This document shows positions 1 to 18,695 of a stretch of DNA of 64,000 nt, in pieces. This stretch comes from JAFNAG01 sp963739235 (GTDB lineage: Bacteria; Acidobacteriota; UBA6911). Under the pieces are notes generated by a model. It was not told the DNA's origin, made no database searches, and saw only the letters and a list, made by a program, of their open reading frames with translations. Numbering within the stretch: position 1 is the first letter of the stretch; the number at the start of each line of letters is the position of its first letter. Both the position numbers and the translations under genes were made by a program. The stretch is taken from positions 11,146-75,145 of the forward strand of contig CAVTZY010000044.1 of assembly GCA_963739235.1 (NCBI GenBank), written 5' to 3'.

Positions 1-1
1 C

Positions 2-704
2 CTGAACACTCCGGAAACCAACATCATGACCGCCGAGGATCCGGTGGAGTACAACTTCCGCGGCATCAACCAGGTTCAGATCAAGGAGCAGATCGGGCTG
101 ACTTTTGCCGCCGCTTTGCGATCCTTCCTCCGCCAGGACCCGAACATTATCCTGGTGGGTGAAATCCGCGATTTCGAAACCACTGAAATCGCCATCAAAG
201 CCGCGCTGACCGGACATCTGGTTCTGTCCACGCGTTCACACCAATGACGCTCCCTCCACCATTTCGCGCCTGCTGAACATGGGCATCGAGCCTTTTCTGG
301 TCGCCACCTCCGTGCACCTGATCTGCGCCCAGCGCCTGATCCGCAAGATCTGCAACGAATGCAGGACCGAGGTCAAGACCCCGCTCCAGACCTTGATCAA
401 CATCGGCTTCAGTCCGGAGGAGGCAAAGAACATCCAGACCTTCAAGGGAGAAGGCTGCAAGACCTGCAATGGAACGGGATACAAGGGCCGCATCGGCCTG
501 TATGAGGTGATGGAAATATCCGAGGAAATCCAGGAGTTGATCCTGGTCGGGGCTTCTGCCCGCGAGATCAAGCGCAAGGCCGTGGAAGAGGGAATGCTCA
601 CGCTGCGCCAGAGCGGACTGAACAAGATCAAGGCCGGGCATCACGACATCTGGATGAAGTGCTGCGGGAAACGGTACTCAACTGAGGAAGAGGCCATTCA
701 ATGA
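2..704 (+). CDS. pilB: Type IV pilus assembly ATPase PilB, C-terminal part
   Basis: This is the C-terminal third of the hexameric cytoplasmic ATPase that powers pilus extension; its start lies before the window. Visible family features are the EDPVEY segment (Asp box region), the DPNIILVGEIRD Walker B block and the HTND/His box. Near the C-terminus are the paired cysteines of the PilB/GspE zinc-binding motif (CNEC and CKTCNGTGYKGR). A one-base insertion at about 233-236 splits the reading frame: the expected leucine codon before HTND reads cgtt. The stop overlaps the pilT start in an ATGA. GspE of a type II system is the alternative, but the directly following pilT and pilC, and pilA nearby, favour PilB. 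Confidence 0.9.
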
Positions 705-1857
705 TGACACTAGCAGAAATGCTGCAAAGCGCCATTCAGGCCGGCGCTTCCGACCTGCATCTGACGATCGGTACGCCGCCGCAGATGCGCGTCGACGGCA
801 AACTGCGCCCAATGGATCTGCCGCCGCTGACGCCGGCGGACACCAAACGCCTGGCCTACAGCGTCATGACGGATACGCAGAAGCATGCGTTCGAGGAGAA
901 ATGGGAGATTTGACTTTTCCTTCGGCATCAAGGATCTCTGCCGTTTCCGCGCCAACATCTTCACCCAGCGCGGCGCCGTGGGAGCGGTGTTCCGCGTGAT
1001 TCCGTTCGAAATCAGGAGCTTTGAGGCCCTGGGGCTTCCGCCGGTGGTGCAGCGACTGTGCGGCAAGCCGCGCGGGCTGATTCTGGTCACCGGACCGACC
1101 GGCAGCGGCAAATCGACGACGCTGGCGGCCATGATCGACAAGATCAACCGGGAGCGCCACGAGCACATCCTGACCATCGAGGACCCGATCGAGTTCCTGC
1201 ACTCCCACAAGAACTGCATCGTGAATCAGCGTGAAGTGAACAACGACACCCACTCGTTTGCCGACGCCCTGCGCGTCGCGCTGCGCGAAGATCCCGACGT
1301 AGTGCTGATCGGTGAAATGCGCGACCTGGAGACGGTGGAGTCGGCGCTGCGCATCGCCGAGACCGGCCACTTGACGCTGGCAACTCTGCACACCAACAGC
1401 GCAGCCTCAACCATCAACCGCATCGTGGACATTTTCCCTGCCAACCAGCAGCCGCAGATCCGAGCCCAGCTCAGCATGGTGCTGGAAGGAATTTTATGTC
1501 AGTCCCTCATCCCCCGCTCCAATGGCACCGGGCGTGCCATGGCCATGGAAATCATGATTCCGAACTCGGCCATCCGGAATCTGATTCGCGAGGACAAGGT
1601 CCACCAGATCTACAGCTCCATGCAGACAGGGCAGGAGAAGTACGGGATGCAGACCTTCAACCAGTCGCTGGCCCATCTGGTGCTCACCCGGCAGATCACC
1701 CAGGAGGATGCGCTCAGCAAGTCCTCCAGCATCGATGAACTGCAGGAGCTTATCCGTCGTGGAGTAGGACTGAATGCATCTGCGGCCTCAGCCATGGCGG
1801 CGCGCCCGCGCCGCCCGGAGGCCGTGGGAAGTACAGTCACTAATCCGGAGAGGCTAA
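701..1857 (+). CDS. pilT: Twitching motility retraction ATPase PilT (frameshifted)
   Basis: PilT is the cytoplasmic hexameric ATPase that depolymerises type IV pili. The frame opens at an ATG overlapping the pilB stop. The N-terminal MLQSAIQAGASDLHLT region is typical, Walker A GPTGSGKSTT lies around 1,090, and the Walker B region is DPDVVLIGEMRD. The C-terminal SAIRNLIRE segment is the hallmark that separates PilT from PilB/GspE. A frameshift near 905-915 divides the gene. Another is needed near the 3' end to reach the taa at 1855-1857, so the exact end is uncertain. Length is about 385 residues, slightly above the usual 340-370. The pilC ribosome-binding site overlaps the end. Confidence 0.93.
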
Positions 1858-1858
1858 C

Positions 1859-3069
1859 ATGCCAGTATATTCATTCCGCGGACGTAATGTCCGCACCAAC
1901 GAAAACATCATCGGGCGAGAGATTCTCGGCCAACGCGCAAGCGCTGGCTGCCGTGCTGCGCCGCGAGCAGGTGCGCCCGTTTCGATTCAGGAGAAGAAGG
2001 AGAAGAAGCCTGTTCTCCTTCCGCCGGAGGGTGTCCAAAGGCGAGGTGGCCATCTTCACCCGGCAGTTCTCCGTCATGCTCGACGCCGGGCTGCCGCTGG
2101 TGCAGTGCCTGGAGGCCATGGCGCAGCAGAATCCCAACCCGGCATTCAAAGCGGTCCTCGAGCAGGTGCGTGGCGACGTCGAGGCGGGAGCACGCTGTCG
2201 GACGCGATGGCCCGGCATCCCAAGGTATTCGATACCCTCTACACCAACATGATTGCGGCCGGCGAAGCAGGAGGCATCCTCGACACGATCCTGCAGCGTC
2301 TGGCTCAATTCATCGAAAAGATCGTCAAGCTCAAACGCGCCCTGCGTTCCGCCCTGATTTACCCGGGCGTGATCCTGTCGATCGCGGTCATCGTGGTCGG
2401 CATCATCTTGTGGAAGGTGATCCCGGTATTCCGCACTCTCTTCGCAGGGTTCAATGTCGAGTTGCCGCTGCTGACGCGCATGGTCATCGCGCTGTCGTCC
2501 TTCGTCGAAAGCTACTGCCATCTTTGTGATCGTGGCGGTGATCGTCGGCGCATTCGGCCTGCGCTCCTATTATCGGACCGATAACGGCCGGCACTTGATC
2601 GACCGGCTCTTGTTGCGCATTCCGGTCCTCGGCGAAGTCTTCCGCAAAATCGGCGTCGCGCGCTTTACCCGCACCCTGGCGACCCTGCTGACCAGCGGCG
2701 TCCCCATCCTGGAGGGCCTGGACATCACGGCGCGGACCGCCGGCAACGCCATCCTGGAGGATATCGTCCTCCAGATCCGCCAGCAACATCGAAGAGGGGA
2801 AGACGATGGCCGAGCCGATGAAGCAGTCGAAATTCTTCCCTGCCATGGTGACCCAAATGGTCTCCGTGGGCGAATCCACTGGCGAATTGGACACCATGCT
2901 GGTCAAGGTCGCGGACTACTACGAAGAAGAAGTCGACGTCATCATGGCCAACTTGCTGACGATTCTCGAGCCGGTCCTGATGGTGATTCTCGGCGTCATC
3001 GTGGGCGGCATCGTCATCTCAATGTACATGCCGATGTTCAAACTCATCCAGATTTTGTCCGGGGGTTAG
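1859..3069 (+). CDS. pilC: Type IV pilus inner-membrane platform protein PilC (multiple frameshifts)
   Basis: PilC is the polytopic inner-membrane protein that couples the PilB/PilT motors to pilin assembly. The start MPVYSFRGRN is the family's N-terminus and follows ggagaggcta. Both T2SSF domains are readable across frames. The first contains FTRQFSVMLDAGLPLVQCLE and later a membrane helix LSIAVIVVGIILWKVIPVF. The second contains FTRTLATLLTSGVPILEGLD, GESTGELDTML and a terminal hydrophobic segment ending in MYMPMFKLIQILSGG. Frame changes fall near 1905, 1975, 2010, 2190, 2515 and 2785. All of them preserve recognisable family sequence on both sides, so sequencing error is more likely than decay. 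Restored length is about 403 residues, normal for PilC. Confidence 0.92.
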
Positions 3070-3148
3070 AATCAGTTAGCGGCCTGTGGCAGGTAGTGGG
3101 CGCTTGACCATCTCCACTGCCGGCTGCCTGCACGGGCAGAGGAAGCAC

Positions 3149-4854
3149 GTGGCTAAGGATTATCCGCTCGAGAAAATGATTTTGCAGGCATGGGCGCAAA
3201 CCGGCGCAGAGCAGAGCCGTTTTGCCCTTGCAAGAGTCCGGCGAACTGAGCCGGCGCCTGCTCTGGCTCATCTCGTCCCGCACCATGATCCTTTTCCTCG
3301 GGTTGAACCTGGCCGTGCCGCTGGGCATCCTGCCCCATCAGCTCGGGTCGCTCCCGTTTATACCGTTTTTCAATATCTTTTCGGTGACGCTCGCCTTCGT
3401 CTATCTCGCCCTCTGGTGGAGCGGCCGGCTCCTGGCCCTGCAGTTGTATCTGCAGATCGCGGTCGATCTGGGTATCGCCACCGTGGTCGTCGCGCAAACG
3501 CACGGCAGCCAGAGCCCCTTCATCTCGTTTTACCTGCTCATCATCATCTACTGCAGCCTGACCCTGGGTAGGAACGGCGGAGTTATCGGCGCCTCCCTCA
3601 GCACGATCCTCTACGCCGGCGTCATCATTCTCGGCCATCTGGGAATGCTGGAGGTCGGCGGCGGATCGACCGATTTCAATAACCTGACGTTCCGCATCTC
3701 GCTCCATGCGCTTGGATTCTTTTCCGTTGCTCTGCTGGGAGCCAACCTGTCGCAGCGATTGCATGCCGTCCAGGTAGAGCTGGAACAGAAAATCGACTCC
3801 CTGGAGCAGCTTCAGAGGCTCACAGGACACATTGTCAGCAGCATTCGCAGCGGCTTGTTCACGACCGACCTGGATGGATACATCACGCTGTTTAACAGCA
3901 CGGCCGAGGAACTCACGGAAAAGCCGCGCTCTGCCGCGGTCAATCACTCCATCCTCGAGGTGATCGGCGAAGGGTTGTGGGCCAAGGTCCACGGGGCCGA
4001 TTTGTTCCAGGATGCCCGTGCTTTGCGTTACGAAGAGTGGCTGGCTCTGCCTAGCGGCACCCGGCGCTTCCTGGGTTACAGCGTCTCGCCCCTGTTGAAT
4101 CAGGAACGGGAACTGATCGGCTACATCATTTCCTTCCAGGATCTGACGGATATCCAACGCCTGGAGGAGGAGGTCCGGATCAAGGACCGAATGGCGGCGA
4201 TCGGGCGCATGGCGGCCGGAATTGCCCACGAGATCCGTAATCCGCTGGCGGCCATGCGAGGTTCGGTGGAAATCTTGCACTCCCACCTCAACCTTCCAGG
4301 CCCAGACGAACGCCTGCTGGACATTCTCGTCAGGGAAAGCGATCGCCTGAACAAATTTGTCGAGGATTTCCTCATCTTTGCCAAACCGGCTCAATGTGTG
4401 CGTAAGCCGCTCGATCTGGTTCCGCTGCTCCATGACTCGGTCCTCCTGTTGAAAAACAGCCCGGAGGTACGCGATAAGCAGGCGGTGGATTTGAACATTG
4501 CGGCCCAACAGATTCCCAATTCTGGGCGATGCCGACAGGCTTCGGCAGGTCTTCTGGAACCTGGCGCAGAATGCGCTGCGCGCTATGCCCTCCGGCGGCA
4601 CGCTGACCATTACGATGCAGACCGCGGAGAACGGGGGAGGAGAGATTATATTCCAGGATACGGGAATAGGGATGAGTGCAGAACAGAAAGCCCACCTCTT
4701 CCAGCCGTTTCATTCGAGTTTTGCCGGCGGCAGCGGCCTGGGGTTGAGCATCATTTTTCAGATCATTGAAGACCACCGGGGGAAGATCCACTTTGACAGC
4801 GAGCCGGGTCGCGGAACGCGGGTTACCCTCCAGTTGCCTCTGGCAGTCCAATAA
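3149..4854 (+). CDS. pilS: Sensor histidine kinase PilS
   Basis: This is a membrane histidine kinase that partners PilR. About six hydrophobic segments in the first ~190 residues match the PilS N-terminus. A PAS-like domain follows (roughly 215-310), then the H-box AGIAHEIRNPLAAMRG with the phosphoacceptor histidine. The N-box QVFWNLAQNALRAM, G1 DTGIGM and GGSGLGLSI complete the ATPase domain. I prefer the GTG at 3149, preceded by gaggaag, with a frameshift near 3225. Another frameshift near 4500-4510 separates the kinase core from the ATP-binding part. The gene lies between pilC and pilR in the same orientation, the usual Pil order. It probably senses unassembled PilA in the membrane, as in Pseudomonas and Myxococcus. 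Confidence 0.9.
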
Positions 4855-4990
4855 CATCATGACGACAATGCAAGGAATTGAAAACCGAACCGTGAATTTG
4901 AGTGGGGCTCCGCCCGCAGAGCGGGTGAATTCAGGAGGCATCCCAGAGGGAGGCGTCAGGCTCGTGAGGGCCCCGGAGGGGCCGAAAGCC

Positions 4991-5062
4991 AGTAGCCCCG
5001 GGCAAGCGCAGCGCAGCCCGGGGTTAGCCAGACAACGGTTAAGAGCCCTGAAAGGGCGAAAG
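4991..5062 (+). repeat. REP-like composite element, forward copy (site 1)
   Basis: The first hairpin has arms AGCCCCGGGC (4994-5003) and GCCCGGGGTT (5016-5025) around a GC-rich loop. A second motif GAGCCCTGAAAGGGCGAAAG follows (5043-5062). The same two-part element recurs inverted at 5100-5172 and at three other sites in the window. Confidence 0.8.
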
Positions 5063-5099
5063 ACAAAATCAAATCTGCGTTCGTCACCGCCGTCATTCT

Positions 5100-5172
5100 A
5101 TCGCCCCTGCCGGGGCTCTATCCTTTTCCACTATCCTACCCCGGGCTGCGCTGCGCTTGCCCGGGGCTACTA
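5100..5172 (-). repeat. REP-like composite element, inverted copy (site 1)
   Basis: This is the reverse-complement partner of the element at 4991-5062. The order is CGCCCCTGCCGGGGCTCT first, then the CCCCGGGC/GCCCGGGG palindrome at about 5137-5170. The two copies face each other across roughly 40 bp. Confidence 0.8.
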
Positions 5173-5182
5173 TCTATGGCCC

Positions 5183-5302
5183 CTCCGGGGCCCTGGCTGC
5201 TCCAAACTCCGGGGCCCTGGCTGCTCCAAACTCCGGGGCCCTGGCTGCTCCAGACTCCAGGGTCCTGGCTGTGCCGAACTCCGAGGTCCTGGCTGTGCCG
5301 AA
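5183..5302 (+). repeat. Five tandem 24-bp repeats upstream of pilR
   Basis: Units start at 5183, 5207, 5231, 5255 and 5279. The first two are identical (ctccggggccctggctgctc plus caaa). The third differs at one base, and the last two share a diverged form with tcctggctgtgccgaa. The block ends 47 bp before the pilR start. Confidence 0.9.
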
Positions 5303-5349
5303 CTTCTATCTTTAGCCCTTCCGGGGCCTGGGTGCCGGGATGGTGGGCT

Positions 5350-6787
5350 ATGAATTCCAAAGCGACAATTCTGCTGGTGGATGACGAGCCGAACATCATC
5401 GAGATCCTCGAGATCGTGTCTGCGCGATGAAGGCCTGGAGGTGTTGAAGGCTTCCTCGGCCAACGATGCCCTGGGACTGCTGCGACAAAAATGAAGTCGA
5501 CATCGTAATCTCCGACATCCGCATGCCGGATATGTCGGGGGTGGAACTCCTCAAGGAGGCGAAGAAAATCGCCCCCGAGGCCGTGTTTATCCTCATCACA
5601 GCCTTTGCCAGCACCGAAACCGCCATCGATGCCCTCCAGCACGGCGCCTATGACTACCTCACCAAGCCGTTCAAGATGGAGGAACTGCTGAACATCGTCC
5701 GCCACTCGCTCGAGAAAAAGTCCCTGAAGCGCGAGGTTGCGATCGCTGAAGAACGAGATCGGCGCCCAGCAGGGGCAGAAGCTCTTTCAGGCGCTGCATC
5801 GCAGCCATCTCGTAGGCAAGAGCCAGAAAATGCTCGAGGTCTACCGGACGATCGGCACCGTCGCCATGGGCGAAAGCACCGTGCTCATCGTCGGAGAAAG
5901 CGGAACCGGCAAGGAACTGGTGGCGCGCGCCATCCACGAGGCATCGCTGCGGCGAGAACAGCCCTTTCGTCTCCATCAACTGCGGCGCCTTCCCGGAAAC
6001 TCTGCTCGAAAGCGAGCTGTTCGGATACGTAAAGGGAGCTTTCACCGGAGCCAACGGCAACAAGAAGGGGCTGCTTGAGACCGCCGGCGGCGGTTCGATC
6101 TTCCTCGACGAGATCGGCGACATGACGCCCGCCATGCAGGTGAAGCTGCTCAGAGTCCTGCAGGAGAGGAAACTCAGGCCGCTCGGCGGCACGCAGGAGA
6201 TTGCCGTGGATGTGCGCGTGATCGCCGCCACCAATCGCAATCTGCAGGCGGCAATCCAGCAAGGCCAGTTTCGGGAGGACTTGTATTACCGGGTGGCCGT
6301 GATCATGATCCACCTGCCGCCTCTGCGGGAGCGCGCGGAAGACATCGACCTGCTCGCCTTCCACTTCCTGAGCCAATACGCCGAAAAGAGCGGCAAGCGC
6401 GTCTTCAGCATCTCGCGCGAGGCGCTCGCCTGCCTGGAAAACTACCATTGGCCGGGCAACGTGCGCGAACTCGAGAATACGATCGAGCGTGCCATCGCCC
6501 TGGAGACGACCGAAGCCATCCAGATCGAGCGCTTGCCCGATGCGGTGCGCAAGCTCCCCCCGGGCGCAATCCGCGAGTCCATTCCCATGCCCGAAGGATC
6601 CTTCGATCTCGAAGAGGTGCTGCGCAACCTCGAATACAATCTCATCTGCCAGGTACTGAGGCGCACGGAGGGAAATCAGACCCTGGCGGCGCAGGACCTC
6701 AAACTGACCAAACCTTCCCTGCGGCACCGGATTCAGACTCTGGGCATCGATCCCACGGTTTTCCGGGGCAACGGCGCAAATTCCTGA
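5350..6787 (+). CDS. pilR: Sigma-54-dependent response regulator PilR (frameshifted)
   Basis: This is an NtrC-type activator that switches on sigma-54 promoters such as that of pilA. The receiver domain (about 1-120) has DDEPNI, the phosphorylated Asp in VISDIRMPDMSG and the LTKPFK lysine. The AAA+ domain has Walker A GESGTGKE, the sigma-54-contacting GAFTGA loop and Walker B GGGSIFLDEIGDM. The arginine-finger region is readable near FREDLYYRV. A Fis-type helix-turn-helix forms the last ~50 residues. Frameshifts occur near 5425, 5460, 5745 and 5955. Restored length is about 478 residues, slightly longer than usual. The target promoter is probably the -24/-12 site at 7204-7219. Confidence 0.93.
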
Positions 6788-7203
6788 CCGTCAGCACGGA
6801 ATCCGAATTTGCACCCATCTCGTGGCCCTCATCTGCTTGAAAAATAACTCGCCTCAAACTGCAAAAGCAGCCACGAATGGCGCGAATAGAACGAATTTTT
6901 GCCGGCCGGGAAGGACCGTGCTTCGCGCCAATTCGTGCCATTCGTGGCTGCCTTTAAAAAGGCATCAGTTGTCGTATACATGTAGATTTATTCGCTCGAA
7001 TCGGGCATCTGCGGGTTAGGAGAGGTGACGGGCAACACCAAAATCGCACTTTTCGATTTTGCAGCCTTTGATGATTTTCATCATGGTCCAAATGATGCGG
7101 ATCATCACTTTGACCCGTTTGGCCTGATCGGGAGGTTTTTCATCACCTCGCCATCCTATTGATTACAAGTCATTTACATTATTTTTTATCGGCGACACAT
7201 TTT
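6788..7203. other. Intergenic region upstream of pilA with inverted repeat
   Basis: No gene is recognised. A degenerate inverted repeat occupies 6867-6952. A small stem AAAATCG/CGATTTT lies at about 7040-7062. AT-rich, partly symmetrical sequence with gatgattttcatcat follows near 7070. This last stretch sits where PilR enhancer sites would be expected, but no binding site can be assigned by eye. Confidence 0.5.
6841..6952 (+). repeat. Dispersed repeat with inverted cgaatggc motif
   Basis: The segment begins AAAATAACTCGCCTCAAACT followed by GCAAAAGCAGC. Nearly the same stretch recurs at 50,101-50,133. Here it is followed by gcagccacgaatggcgcgaat (6867-6887), which pairs imperfectly with attcgtgccattcgtggctg (6931-6950). 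Confidence 0.7.
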
Positions 7204-7219
7204 TGGCACAGCTATTGCT
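7204..7219 (+). promoter_or_regulatory. Sigma-54 (-24/-12) promoter of pilA
   Basis: The sequence is TGGCAC-N5-TTGCT, matching the consensus with the GG and GC dinucleotides exactly 12 bp apart. Transcription should start at about 7229, leaving a leader of roughly 44 nt. The adjacent pilS-pilR pair supplies the expected activator. Confidence 0.9.
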
Positions 7220-7272
7220 AAACATAACCGTGAGACGCAATCACCCAGACACAGGAGAGGAGAAATAAACAG

Positions 7273-7758
7273 ATGAGGAATGAACAGGGCTTTTCGCTTG
7301 TCGAGTTATTGATTGTCGTGGCGATTATCGCCATTATCGCCGCCATCGCGGTACCGAGCTTGCTGACATCGCGCATGGCCGCCAATGAGGCCGGAGGAAT
7401 TCAGGGCTGCCGGACCTGCGGATCGGCACAGGTCGCCTATGCATCCACCAACAACGCCACGTACGCCGCGTTAGCAACCCTTGTCACCAATGGATTCTTG
7501 GACTCCCGCTTTACGTCCGCGAACGGATTTAACGGCTATAAGTACGATGAAGACCAGGGCGGCGCGGGCTTGCCGGCGGTCGTTACGACACCGCCTGGAT
7601 TCAGCCACAATGCAGTCCCGAATGCAGGATATGCGCGCTACCAGTATGCCATCGGCACTGACCAGGTGGTCCGTTATCAGAGTTTTATTGCCCCAGCTAC
7701 AACGGATCCGGGCAATCCTGCGATGGCAGCCGGAGACGGCATCGGTATCCAGAAGTAA
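7273..7758 (+). CDS. pilA: Type IV major pilin PilA
   Basis: This is a 161-residue prepilin with a short basic leader MRNEQG, cleaved before F by the prepilin peptidase. The conserved N-terminal helix follows (FSLVELLIVVAIIAIIAAIA) with Glu5 of the mature protein present. A strong ribosome-binding site, aggagaggag, lies about 11 bp before the ATG. The mature protein has two cysteines close together (QGCRTCGS, about residues 55-58), not the C-terminal disulphide loop of Pseudomonas pilins, so the fold of the head domain is open. The gene stands alone between a sigma-54 promoter and a strong terminator. It is one of the few intact frames in the first 20 kb. Confidence 0.95.
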   Translation: MRNEQGFSLVELLIVVAIIAIIAAIAVPSLLTSRMAANEAGGIQGCRTCGSAQVAYASTNNATYAALATLVTNGFLDSRFTSANGFNGYKYDEDQGGAGLPAVVTTPPGFSHNAVPNAGYARYQYAIGTDQVVRYQSFIAPATTDPGNPAMAAGDGIGIQK

Positions 7759-7786
7759 GCCCGACTACGGCTCTAACGGAATAACA

Positions 7787-7820
7787 AAAGAGGCGAGGAT
7801 TCCTCCTCGCCTCTTTTTTT
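7787..7820 (+). terminator. Intrinsic terminator after pilA
   Basis: A 13-bp perfect stem (7787-7799 with 7804-7816) closes a 4-nt loop and runs into seven T on the + strand. On the other strand the stem is followed by TTTTGTT, so it may also stop rpoC transcription arriving from the right. Confidence 0.93.
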
Positions 7821-7876
7821 CTTTGGATTCAGAACCGTAAGCCCGCCGGCTTCCATGCTAACTTTCCATGCTTCGA

Positions 7877-12071
<4,195 letters not shown>

Positions 12072-12114
12072 TGGTGCTCCCCCCTAATCTTAGAGGTTCA
12101 ATTTCATTTACGAT

Positions 12115-16480
<4,366 letters not shown>

Positions 16481-16835
16481 CGAATGGTTTACCTCGACAG
16501 ACTGGTTAGTCTCTCAATCTTCCGTTGGGGGTACCGTAGGACGAAAAAGCGGGGGGGCAGGAAAATCCCCGCAGCAACCAGCGCCGCCCAATGGTTGCAT
16601 TCCTTCTGGTTCGATGTGAAGGCGGCAGGTATTGAGTCGGCGTTCTGCCTTCTGCCTTTACTAGTCCGCGGCACAGTGACCTCGTGCTGTAGTACTGAGT
16701 ACTGAGTTCTGGGTGCTGAGTACTGTGTGAAGAGCCCGGGTGATTTCAGGGACCGGTCATGACCGCGTCCGCTCACTCAGTACTCTGTACTCAGTACTCA
16801 TCACTTCCTTGAGTAAGAGCAGAAACGTTCGAGCA
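16481..16835. other. Spacer between rplL and rpoB
   Basis: No gene is recognised. The spacer holds a large heptamer array and its inverted partner at 16691-16798. GAGGTAAA just before the rpoB ATG on the minus strand is the likely ribosome-binding site. Confidence 0.7.
16691..16798. repeat. Heptamer array pair (AGTACTG / CAGTACT)
   Basis: Five consecutive 7-bp units fill 16691-16725 (AGTACTG, AGTACTG, AGTTCTG, GGTGCTG, AGTACTG). The inverted array CAGTACT-CTGTACT-CAGTACT fills 16778-16798. About 52 bp separates them, so a long imperfect hairpin is possible within the rplL-rpoB transcript. Confidence 0.88.
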
Positions 16836-17223
16836 CTACTTGATCTCGACGGTGGCGCCGGCTTCTTCGAACTTCTTCTTGATCGTCTCGGCCTCTTCCT
16901 TGCACACGCCTTCCTTGATGGGCTTGGGCGCGCCTTCGACCAGATCCTTGGCTTCCTTCAAGCCCGAGGCTGGTCACTTCGCGGACGGCCTTGATCACGT
17001 TGATCTTCTTGTCGCCCACGGCAGCCAGGACGACGGAGAATTCCGTCTGTTCCTCGACAGCAGGCTTCGCCTCGCTGCCGCCGGAGCCGCCGCCGACGGC
17101 CATGGGCATCGCCGCTGCGGCAGTAATGCCGTACTTCTCTTCAAGGTTCTTCACCAGGTCCGAGATCTCCAGCATCGTCGCCTGATCGATCCACGCCAAA
17201 ACATCGTTCTTCGTAATCGCCAT
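16836..17223 (-). CDS. rplL: Ribosomal protein bL12 (L7/L12)
   Basis: This is the flexible stalk protein of the large subunit that recruits translation GTPases. The N-terminal dimerisation part reads LEISDLVKNLEEKYGITAAA, followed by a Gly/Ala-rich hinge and the C-terminal domain beginning EFSVVLAAVGDKKINVIKAVREVT. A frameshift near 16,970 hides the remaining LGLKEAKDLVEGAPKPIKEG-type sequence, which is readable in another frame down to the stop at 16836-16838. Restored length is about 128 residues, typical. It follows rplJ by 57 bp. Confidence 0.95.
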
Positions 17224-17280
17224 CTTTTTTAACTCCCTTTAGGATTGGTAGAAATATATAGCTAAAATTTATCGGGACCT

Positions 17281-17786
17281 TTATTTTTGCACCTGTTTCA
17301 ATACCAGGGCCAGATCCCTTGCCGGAGCCTTCAGAGCGCCTGCGAGCCTCTGCAGCGGCGCCTTGAGGAGGAAGACCAGTTTGCTCAGCAACACCTCTCG
17401 CGAAGGCAGCGAAGCGATCTTCTGAATTTCGGATGGCGGCACGACTTTGCCTTCGATCACCGCCGCCTTGAACTGAAAGTTCGGGTTGGTTTTCGAAATT
17501 TCAGTCAGGAGCTTGGCCATGCCCACAACATCCCGGCGATGGAATGCCACGGCGGTCGGACCTTCCAGGTAAGAGCCAATCTGCTCCAATCCGTTTGCTT
17601 CGCGGCCCGGAGCGCGAGGGTGTTTTTCACCACGATGTAGCTGCCATCGAAGTCCCGGATCTTTCGGCGCAGTTCCGTCGCATCTACGACTTTCAGGCCC
17701 TTATAGTCAATCAGGAACATACTCCTGACCGTGCGGAACTGTTCGCTGAGAGATTTCACTAACTGATGTTTCTGTTCTCTGTTCAT
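17281..17786 (-). CDS. rplJ: Ribosomal protein uL10
   Basis: L10 anchors the L12 stalk on 23S rRNA. It starts MNREQKHQLVKSLSEQF at 17786. The central text FLIDYKGLKVVDATELRRKIRDF and VVKNTLALRAA is family-typical. One frameshift near 17,590 separates it from GPTAVAFHRRDVVGMAKLL and the C-terminal helix that binds L12. Restored length is about 168 residues. It sits between rplA and rplL as in most bacteria. The 133-bp gap before it would hold the L10 autoregulatory leader, though I cannot assign the structure. Confidence 0.94.
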
Positions 17787-17919
17787 AAACTTTACGAGAC
17801 CTTCACTTGGTTGTGTGAGCGCTCAAAAGGATCGCTCCGGTTTTGCTGATCCCCACTCCCGAGCCCATGCGGTGGGCGCGAAATCTGATCCAGTCGCCCG
17901 CCGCCCCGTTGACTTCCCT

Positions 17920-18621
17920 TTACTGTTTCGACTCCAGCGTGGTCTCATCGATCCAGATCCCGGGACTCATGGTCGATGAGAGCGAAACGCTCCTTACATA
18001 TTTGCCCTTGCTGCTGGGCGGCTTCGCGCGGACGACCGCATCGATGAGCGCCTTGGCGTTTTCGTAAAGGCTCTTCTCGTCGAACTGGATCTTGCCGCAG
18101 GGCGCATGGATGATGCCCGTCTTGTCGACGCGGAATTCCACTTTACCGGCCTTGATTTCCTTGATGGCCTTCGCGACTTCAAAGGTCACGGTTCCGGTTT
18201 TCGGATTCGGCATCAGGCCGCGCGGGCCCAGCACTTTGCCGAGTTTACCCACACTGCGCATCATGTCGGGCGTCGCAATGGCAGCATCGAAATCGGTCCA
18301 GCCGCCGGCGATGCGCTCGACTATATCCTCGCCTCCGACCTCATCGGCGCCGGCATCGCGAGCTTCCTTGACCTTTTCGCCCGAGGCGATCACGATGACT
18401 TTCTTGCTCTTTCCCAGGCCGTTGGGGAGCACGACGGTGCCGCGCACCATCTGATCGGCGTGCTTCGGGATTGACTCCCAGCCTCATCGCAACTTCGACA
18501 GTCTCGTTGAACTTGGCAAAGGCGATCTTCTTCAGCAGCGCCACCGCCTCCTCCAGACGTATAGTGGCGCGGTTCCAGCGCGGCGGCGGCTTTGGTATAA
18601 TTTCTTTCCAGCTTTAGGCAT
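17920..18621 (-). CDS. rplA: Ribosomal protein uL1
   Basis: L1 forms the mobile stalk at the E site and can repress its own operon. The start is the ATG at 18621 (MPKAGKK), followed by readable text in three frames: ALLKKIAFAKFNETVEVAMRLGV, then MVRGTVVLPNGLGKSKKVIVIA, and GKLGKVLGPRGLMPNPKTGTV. These are signature L1 segments. Frameshifts cluster in the first ~50 codons (18,470-18,600). Restored length is about 233 residues. The 5' flank contains a heptamer inverted repeat before the upstream rplK stop. Confidence 0.94.
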
Positions 18622-18640
18622 TGCAATACCTCACAGACAC

Positions 18641-18682
18641 ATTAACGATTGATGATTGACGGTCTGCCAATCGTCAATCGTA
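18641..18682. repeat. Heptamer array pair between rplK and rplA
   Basis: Units ATTAACG, ATTGATG and ATTGACG (18641-18661) are followed by one spacer heptamer and then AATCGTC-AATCGTA (18669-18682), an inverted match. The unit resembles that at the rpoB end. It fills most of the gap between the rplK stop and the rplA start. Confidence 0.8.
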
Positions 18683-18695
18683 AATCCTTCATCCT

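Larger units (their letters stand above)
4855..5349. other. Intergenic region, pilS to pilR, filled with repeats
   Basis: There is no convincing gene here. The space holds a short GC-rich stem (around 4970-4983), an inverted pair of REP-like composite elements and five 24-bp tandem units. The open frames across it are repeat translations. Confidence 0.7.

Noticed and set aside
5183..5302. Possible CRISPR array
   Set aside because: Units are directly adjacent with no unique spacers, and no cas genes are present.
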